Below are positions 14,886 to 18,473 of a DNA stretch of 18,473 nt, piece by piece. Position numbers and translations under genes: made by a program. The stretch comes from CBFHWY01 sp965659675. Lineage in GTDB: Bacteria > Bacteroidota > Bacteroidia > Flavobacteriales_G > Salibacteraceae. The first letter of the stretch is position 1; the number at the start of each line of letters is the position of its first letter. Under the pieces are notes generated by a model, which saw only the letters and a program-made list of their open reading frames with translations, was not told the DNA's origin and ran no database searches. The stretch is from the NCBI GenBank assembly GCA_965659675.1, contig CBFHWY010000058.1, forward strand, positions 1 through 18,473, written 5' to 3'.

Positions 14886-14916
14886 AAAAATCAGCTGAGG
14901 CATTGATAAAAATCAG
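14886..14916. repeat. Two direct repeats of AAAAATCAG
   Basis: AAAAATCAG occurs at 14886-14894 and 14908-14916. The 22-base offset is about two helical turns, so both copies face the same side of the DNA. They lie in the 195-base divergent gap between the tocopherol cyclase-family gene and the lipoprotein gene. Possible regulator binding sites; chance cannot be excluded in AT-rich DNA. Confidence 0.3.
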
Positions 14917-14958
14917 TTTCGAATTGGAGTCGACTTAATAACCTTGTTTTAAGAATTA

Positions 14959-14986
14959 TTGGAAACCAATTGCAGTTTTAGATTGG
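14959..14986 (+). promoter_or_regulatory. Predicted promoter of the lipoprotein gene
   Basis: TTG (14959-14961), a 17-base spacer, then TAGATTGG (14979-14986), one mismatch from TAnnTTTG and 21 bases before the ATG at 15008. An inverted pair ATTGG-AAA-CCAAT (14958-14970) overlaps the -33 element. Further ATTGG copies sit at 14923 and 14982. Confidence 0.45.
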
Positions 14987-15007
14987 TTAGAACGTAAATA
15001 ACGAAAA

Positions 15008-15712
15008 ATGAAGTACTCATTCAGTTTTTTGATTCTGATTTTAACACTTGGCTTCCTTCCCGCTTGTCAGGTTGATGACGACCCAGTTGAGGAAGTTCCC
15101 AACACTGAGCCCCTTATAAGCCTCAGTGAAGATGCTCTGTTTTCCAATATCGAAGATGGAGTGATCTCGATAACTATTGAAGATGATCTTGAGAATACAG
15201 AGGCCTCCTCTATAGCCGCTGCCAGCTATGAAATTAAATCATTTGATGGGACGGAAATTAGCAAGGGAAGAATTCCTGGAAATGACAATTTGATTTCTTA
15301 TGAAATTGTGATCAGTGCAGATGAATATGATACGAATGATGTCGAAGAGCCCTATACCCTTTCAGTATCTGCCACTGATTCAAAGGGATTGTCTAGCAGC
15401 CAGTCTAAAGAATTCAGCATTTATCAAGGTTACGCCTCCATCGGACTCGCTGGAGATGCTATTCCTGGTGGATGGCATAACGACGCTGATATGACTGAGA
15501 TAAAGGATGGGGTCTATGAATTGCTGGTTGACCTAACGGCCAACAATGTTAAGTTTAGAGCGGATGATGATTGGGCTATAAACTGGGGAGCGTCTACTTT
15601 CCCCACAGGAATTGGAATACAAGGTGGACCAAATATTCCAATTCGCGAAGCTGGAAAGTACCTTATTACCTTTGATGTAAAGGATGGTTCGTACAATTTT
15701 GAAAAACAATGA
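15008..15712 (+). CDS. Surface lipoprotein with SusE/SusF-like carbohydrate-binding module
   Basis: A 234-residue predicted lipoprotein. The N terminus is a hydrophobic signal peptide ending FLPAC, with lipidated Cys20. The following QVDDDP resembles the Bacteroidetes lipoprotein export signal (a short acidic run right after the cysteine), predicting the outer face of the outer membrane. Residues about 35-138 look like an Ig-type beta domain (SVSATDSKGLSS). Residues about 140-232 (SIGLAGDAIPGGW, then W189 and W193, ending FDVKDGSYNFE) resemble the starch-binding modules of SusE/SusF, with exposed Trp as possible sugar contacts. No SusC, SusD or glycoside hydrolase gene is adjacent, so it is an orphan and its ligand is unknown. 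Confidence 0.75.
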   Translation: MKYSFSFLILILTLGFLPACQVDDDPVEEVPNTEPLISLSEDALFSNIEDGVISITIEDDLENTEASSIAAASYEIKSFDGTEISKGRIPGNDNLISYEIVISADEYDTNDVEEPYTLSVSATDSKGLSSSQSKEFSIYQGYASIGLAGDAIPGGWHNDADMTEIKDGVYELLVDLTANNVKFRADDDWAINWGASTFPTGIGIQGGPNIPIREAGKYLITFDVKDGSYNFEKQ

Positions 15713-15758
15713 TCAGTCATTCAAATTGTAAAAGCCCTTTTTGGTTATACGTTCATTC

Positions 15759-15793
15759 TGAATCAAAATTTAGCCCTGATTCTTTTGATTTCA
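15759..15793 (+). terminator. Imperfect stem-loop after the lipoprotein gene
   Basis: TGAATCAAAA (15759-15768) pairs with TTTTGATTTCA (15783-15793) with one bulge and a 14-base loop. The stem is AT-rich and no clean U-tract follows, so termination activity is doubtful. It is the only candidate structure between this gene and the pseudouridine synthase gene. Confidence 0.25.
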
Positions 15794-15822
15794 TCTAATT
15801 TGGCTCGATTCTAACGTCCACA

Positions 15823-16761
15823 GTGAAATCGATCATTGAAAGCATTTTTATTCCTGGTGAATTAGAAGGTACACGCTTATCTGACATTGATATTGAGCTT
15901 TTTCAAACCGTCAGATCTAAATCGGCATTAAAAAAGAATATTCGAAATGGACTTATTGAGCTTAACTCAAAGCCAGGAAATTCAGGAGATTACGTTTCGG
16001 CGGGTGATGAAATCTGTGTTTACCAAAACAATGATAAAAAGGCAAATGCTCAAATAAACATGGCTATCGAGGTCCTCTACGAGGATGAGTATTTGGCCGT
16101 CGTGAATAAACCTGCTGGCATTTTAGTGAGTGGAAACAAGCGAAAGACCCTTGAGAATGCCTTAAAACATAACCTCAAAACGAGCAATGAAGTAGATGCT
16201 TTGGAGTATCCAGAGCCTATTCACCGTTTGGACTTTGCCACTAGCGGTGCCCTTCTTATTGGCAAAACGAAAAAGGCGGTCATTGAACTGAACCAGATCT
16301 TTGAGAACCGAAAGATCAAGAAGAAATACCTGGCCGTATGCATCGGTGAAATATCAGAAAAAGGCGAGATCACATCTCCTGTGGAAGGAAAAAAAGCCCG
16401 AAGCACTTTTCGTGTCTTAGACTCACGGCGGCATGGTAGCTTCAAAAAGTTGAATTTACTTGAACTTGATCTCCACACCGGCAGAAGGAATCAGATCCGT
16501 ATCCATCTAGCAAGCCTCGGAAACCCAATCTACGGAGATCAAAAGTTTTCTGCGGCAGATATACACTTCAAAGGCACTGGCTTTTTCCTGCATTCACTAA
16601 GCCTGGACCTTAAGCATCCCTTTACTGGTAAAGAGATATCTGTTAAGGCTGGGCCTCCAAGGAAATTTGAGCGATTGTTCAGCTCCGTTCCCAAAAAAGC
16701 ACCTAATCCCTCAACAGCAAAGATGAATCCCCATAACTCAAGAAGCGAAAGTCGTTTTTGA
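15823..16761 (+). CDS. RluA-family RNA pseudouridine synthase
   Basis: Isomerises specific uridines in rRNA or tRNA to pseudouridine. Of 312 residues, about 15-70 form a degenerate S4-like RNA-binding region. The catalytic domain starts near residue 82 (VLYEDEYLAVVNKPAGILV), with HRLDFATSG (134-142) holding the catalytic Asp137, KKKYLAV (165-171), and LHTGRRNQIRIHLASLGNPIYGD (about 227-249). The start is GTG at 15823; no nearby ATG precedes the conserved region. The specific RluA/C/D subfamily cannot be fixed. The last 19 residues, rich in K, S, N and R, overlap the convergent queA gene and lie beyond the conserved core. A near -7 element TAATTTG lies about 20 bases upstream. Confidence 0.9.
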   Translation: MKSIIESIFIPGELEGTRLSDIDIELFQTVRSKSALKKNIRNGLIELNSKPGNSGDYVSAGDEICVYQNNDKKANAQINMAIEVLYEDEYLAVVNKPAGILVSGNKRKTLENALKHNLKTSNEVDALEYPEPIHRLDFATSGALLIGKTKKAVIELNQIFENRKIKKKYLAVCIGEISEKGEITSPVEGKKARSTFRVLDSRRHGSFKKLNLLELDLHTGRRNQIRIHLASLGNPIYGDQKFSAADIHFKGTGFFLHSLSLDLKHPFTGKEISVKAGPPRKFERLFSSVPKKAPNPSTAKMNPHNSRSESRF

Positions 16762-17899
16762 GCGCATAGGCATAGACCTTCTTCCAGTCCTCCCCTATCC
16801 AGGCTGCCACCAGTGCTAACAAACTACTTTGAGGTTGGTGAAAGTTTGTAATGAGTCCATCAATGGCCTTCCAGTTATACCCAGGCATGATATACAATGA
16901 AGAATGAAAGTCGAGGGTGTTCAGTTTTCTCTCATCCAAACTGCTCATTAAATACTGGCAGGCCTCCCTCCAACTGAACTTTCCCGGAAGCTCATAGGCA
17001 TCCTCCTGTTCCAGACTAGAAACTGAGAAAGAGGAGGCTTCTCTCATCTTCTCTGCCAACCAGTACATGCTCTCCAATGAGCGTAAGCTCGTCGTTCCTA
17101 CACTGATCAATTTCGCATCATGATCGATCAAATCTTGCAGAGCATCTTTGCCTACTACTACCCTTTCTCGATGCATCTTGTGTTCAACAAGCTTCTCTGC
17201 TTTCATCATTCTGAAAGTTCCCGCTCCAACATAAAGCGTGAGATAATTCAACTTGTGACCTTTCTTCTTTAGTTGCTCCAGTTGCGAGTCGATGAAATGT
17301 AGGCCAGCCGTAGGAGCTGCAACTGCGCCTTCTTCTCTGGCATAAACCGTCTGGTAGCTTTCGGCATCCTTCTCTTCTGTATCTCTGTTCAAATATGGAG
17401 GCAAGGGAATTTCGCCAGCTTTCTCAAGAATCTCTGAAAACTCAAAATCACCTTCCCATTCGAATTGAACCAGGACATCCTCCGTTCTTTTCTCCAGAAG
17501 CTTAGCGCTTAAGATAGTTCCTCCAAGGTTCAGCTTCAAGACATCCGTTTCCTTAAAACGTTTGAGGTTTCCTACCATGCATTGCCAAACACATCCATCC
17601 GTGGATGAGAGCGCTTCTTCTACAGTTGCAGCATGAGGTTCCAAACAAAACACCTCGATGTGAGCGCCTGTTTCTTTCTGAAAGCGGAGTCGAGCCGAAA
17701 GCACCTTTGTGTTGTTAAACACCAGCATAGCGTCTTCTGGAAGGTGAAACTCGAGATTGGAGAACACATCCTCATTGATCTCGGAATTTTGATAAAGCAA
17801 CAACTTAGACTGATTCCTATTGGTCAAAGGATATTTCGCAATACGATCTTCTGGGAGATCATAGCTGAAGTCGATACTCTTCAATTCTTTTCGATTCAT
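16703..17899 (-). CDS. queA: QueA-family S-adenosylmethionine:tRNA ribosyltransferase-isomerase, long form
   Basis: QueA transfers and isomerises the ribosyl group of SAM onto 7-aminomethyl-deazaguanine in tRNA, making epoxyqueuosine at position 34. Seen here: FSYDLPEDRIAKYPL (11-25), LVFNNTKVLSARL (59-71), GEIPLPPYLNR (162-172), YQTVYAREEGAVAAPTAGLHF (182-202), YVGAGTFR (223-230), GTTSLRSLE (268-276), PGYNWKAIDGLITNFHQP (339-356) and FRFLSYGDSSLL (384-395). At 398 residues it is about 45 longer than E. coli QueA (356), mostly from an insertion at about 281-333 before the LYIMPGY segment. Bacteroidota often carry such a long form, sometimes beside a canonical QueA, so its substrate may not be identical. 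It starts at ATG 17899, four bases after a -7 box. Confidence 0.85.
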   Translation of the reverse strand: MNRKELKSIDFSYDLPEDRIAKYPLTNRNQSKLLLYQNSEINEDVFSNLEFHLPEDAMLVFNNTKVLSARLRFQKETGAHIEVFCLEPHAATVEEALSSTDGCVWQCMVGNLKRFKETDVLKLNLGGTILSAKLLEKRTEDVLVQFEWEGDFEFSEILEKAGEIPLPPYLNRDTEEKDAESYQTVYAREEGAVAAPTAGLHFIDSQLEQLKKKGHKLNYLTLYVGAGTFRMMKAEKLVEHKMHRERVVVGKDALQDLIDHDAKLISVGTTSLRSLESMYWLAEKMREASSFSVSSLEQEDAYELPGKFSWREACQYLMSSLDERKLNTLDFHSSLYIMPGYNWKAIDGLITNFHQPQSSLLALVAAWIGEDWKKVYAYALKNDFRFLSYGDSSLLLRD

Positions 17900-17903
17900 A
17901 TCG

Positions 17904-17911
17904 CAAAGTTA
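17904..17911 (-). promoter_or_regulatory. -7 box TAACTTTG four bases before queA
   Basis: An exact TAnnTTTG match on the minus strand, separated from the ATG by CGAT. A weak TTC lies 22 bases upstream as a possible -33 element. Confidence 0.5.
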
Positions 17912-17973
17912 ATGTGCTAGTGGCGCTCTGCTTGAACCTAATTCGAGATTATATTTCTAATAAAGACTTCGTT

Positions 17974-17990
17974 CAGAGTTTGGAACTCTG
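17974..17990. other. Perfect inverted repeat CAGAGTT-TGG-AACTCTG
   Basis: Seven-base arms with a three-base centre, overlapping the predicted -33 element of the osmC-family gene. The position suits a dimeric redox-sensing repressor or activator. It could also form a small hairpin if transcribed from further upstream, but no T-run follows. Confidence 0.45.
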
Positions 17991-18009
17991 CTACATATCT
18001 GTATATTAT
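17979..18009 (+). promoter_or_regulatory. Predicted promoter of the osmC-family gene
   Basis: TTTG (17979-17982), a 19-base spacer, then TATATTAT (18002-18009), which deviates from TAnnTTTG at the last two positions. It gives a short leader of about 10-15 bases before the ATG at 18027. Confidence 0.4.
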
Positions 18010-18026
18010 GGATCAAATAATGAACT

Positions 18027-18440
18027 ATGAAAAGAAAAGCAACAGCAGTATGGAATGGAACAGGGAAAGAGGGCAATGGACACCTCACAAGTCAAAGCAA
18101 GGTTTTAGATGAGACACAATACTCCTTCAGCTCAAGATTTGAAGAAGGAAAAGGAACTAATCCTGAAGAATTGATCGCTGCAGCTCATGCAGGTTGTTTT
18201 GCCATGAAATTGAGTTTTTTGCTGGATGGTGAAGGATTTAAAGAAAAGAACTTAAACGCCACCGCCAGGATCAGCCTGGACGATGGTACGGTCACTAAAA
18301 GCGAGATAAGTCTGGAAGCGAAAGTGGACGGGATTGATCTGGCTACCTTCGATAAATGTGTCCGAGAAGCCGAAGAAACCTGTCCGATCTCCAGGGTCTT
18401 AGATCTTGAAATCAGCGTCGACAGTAAGTTGATTCCCTAA
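18027..18440 (+). CDS. OsmC/Ohr-family peroxiredoxin
   Basis: A 137-residue cytoplasmic thiol peroxidase of the OsmC/Ohr family that reduces organic hydroperoxides. The peroxidatic cysteine C57 lies in the family segment TNPEELIAAAHAGCFAMKLS (44-63), and the second redox cysteine C119 lies in EETCPISRVL (116-125). These correspond to E. coli OsmC Cys59 and Cys125. Length is normal (E. coli OsmC 143). An additional C111 is present. The N terminus KATAVWNGTGKEGNGHL is closer to OsmC than to Ohr. It stands alone and divergent from queA, with a palindrome in its promoter region that suggests stress regulation. The last 33 bases of the window after its stop show no feature. Confidence 0.93.
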   Translation: MKRKATAVWNGTGKEGNGHLTSQSKVLDETQYSFSSRFEEGKGTNPEELIAAAHAGCFAMKLSFLLDGEGFKEKNLNATARISLDDGTVTKSEISLEAKVDGIDLATFDKCVREAEETCPISRVLDLEISVDSKLIP

Positions 18441-18473
18441 GTGAACCATTAAACTTTTCTGAGCTTTTTCTCG

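Noticed and set aside
15728..15744. AAAAGCCCTTTTT as a terminator after the lipoprotein gene
   Set aside because: The possible stem is only A-T pairs around a tiny loop and would not be stable.
1..18473. CRISPR array, tRNA/rRNA genes, insertion sequences, integrase or attachment sites
   Set aside because: No regularly spaced repeats, cloverleaf-like sequences, transposase motifs or terminal inverted repeats were found on either strand.

Overview
The window reads as a core chromosomal segment of a Bacteroidota bacterium, most likely in the Flavobacteriales (the family cannot be fixed from sequence alone). Four things support this. The proteins include families typical of the phylum: DUF4199, a Rho factor with a long charged insertion, a SusE/SusF-like lipoprotein and a long-form QueA. 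Shine-Dalgarno sites are essentially absent. Start regions repeatedly carry the Bacteroidetes -7 box TAnnTTTG. The lipoprotein has a Bacteroidetes-style acidic tail after its lipidated cysteine. I saw no insertion sequence, CRISPR array, tRNA, rRNA or phage module, and no gene-free stretch longer than 300 bases.

Layout. (1) 1-2384, leftward: the first 15 codons of a probable ORF6N-domain protein with a promoter and operator-like palindrome, a DUF4199 membrane protein, and rho, with an intrinsic terminator between the last two whose U-tract ends at the DUF4199 start codon. (2) 2555-7717, rightward: an RmlD-like sugar-nucleotide reductase, a DegT-fold enzyme with histidine in place of the PLP lysine (a 3-dehydratase signature), polyphosphate kinase and exopolyphosphatase. 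The last two overlap by one base. (3) 7714-9927, leftward: a cation-chloride cotransporter-like permease, converging on ppx with overlapping stop codons. (4) 10006-13791, rightward: DUF1015 protein, YggS, a HEAT-repeat protein and MnmE (TTG start), tightly packed. (5) 13856-14812, leftward: a tocopherol cyclase-family protein. (6) 15008-16761, rightward: a SusE/F-like surface lipoprotein and an RluA-type pseudouridine synthase. (7) 16703-17899, leftward: long-form QueA, overlapping the RluA gene tail to tail by 59 bases. (8) 18027-18440, rightward: an OsmC/Ohr peroxiredoxin.

Functional themes are polyphosphate turnover (ppk/ppx), RNA modification (mnmE, rluA, queA), transcription termination (rho), PLP homeostasis (yggS) and deoxysugar chemistry (the reductase/dehydratase pair). 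Most are housekeeping functions. The observations most worth following up are the His-for-Lys sugar dehydratase without Fe-S cysteines, and a recurrent promoter arrangement in which TAnnTTTG lies only 4-6 bases before the start codon of five genes, which predicts leaderless mRNAs. The rho/DUF4199 terminator placement, a nonstandard G4 motif in MnmE and several promoter palindromes are also notable.
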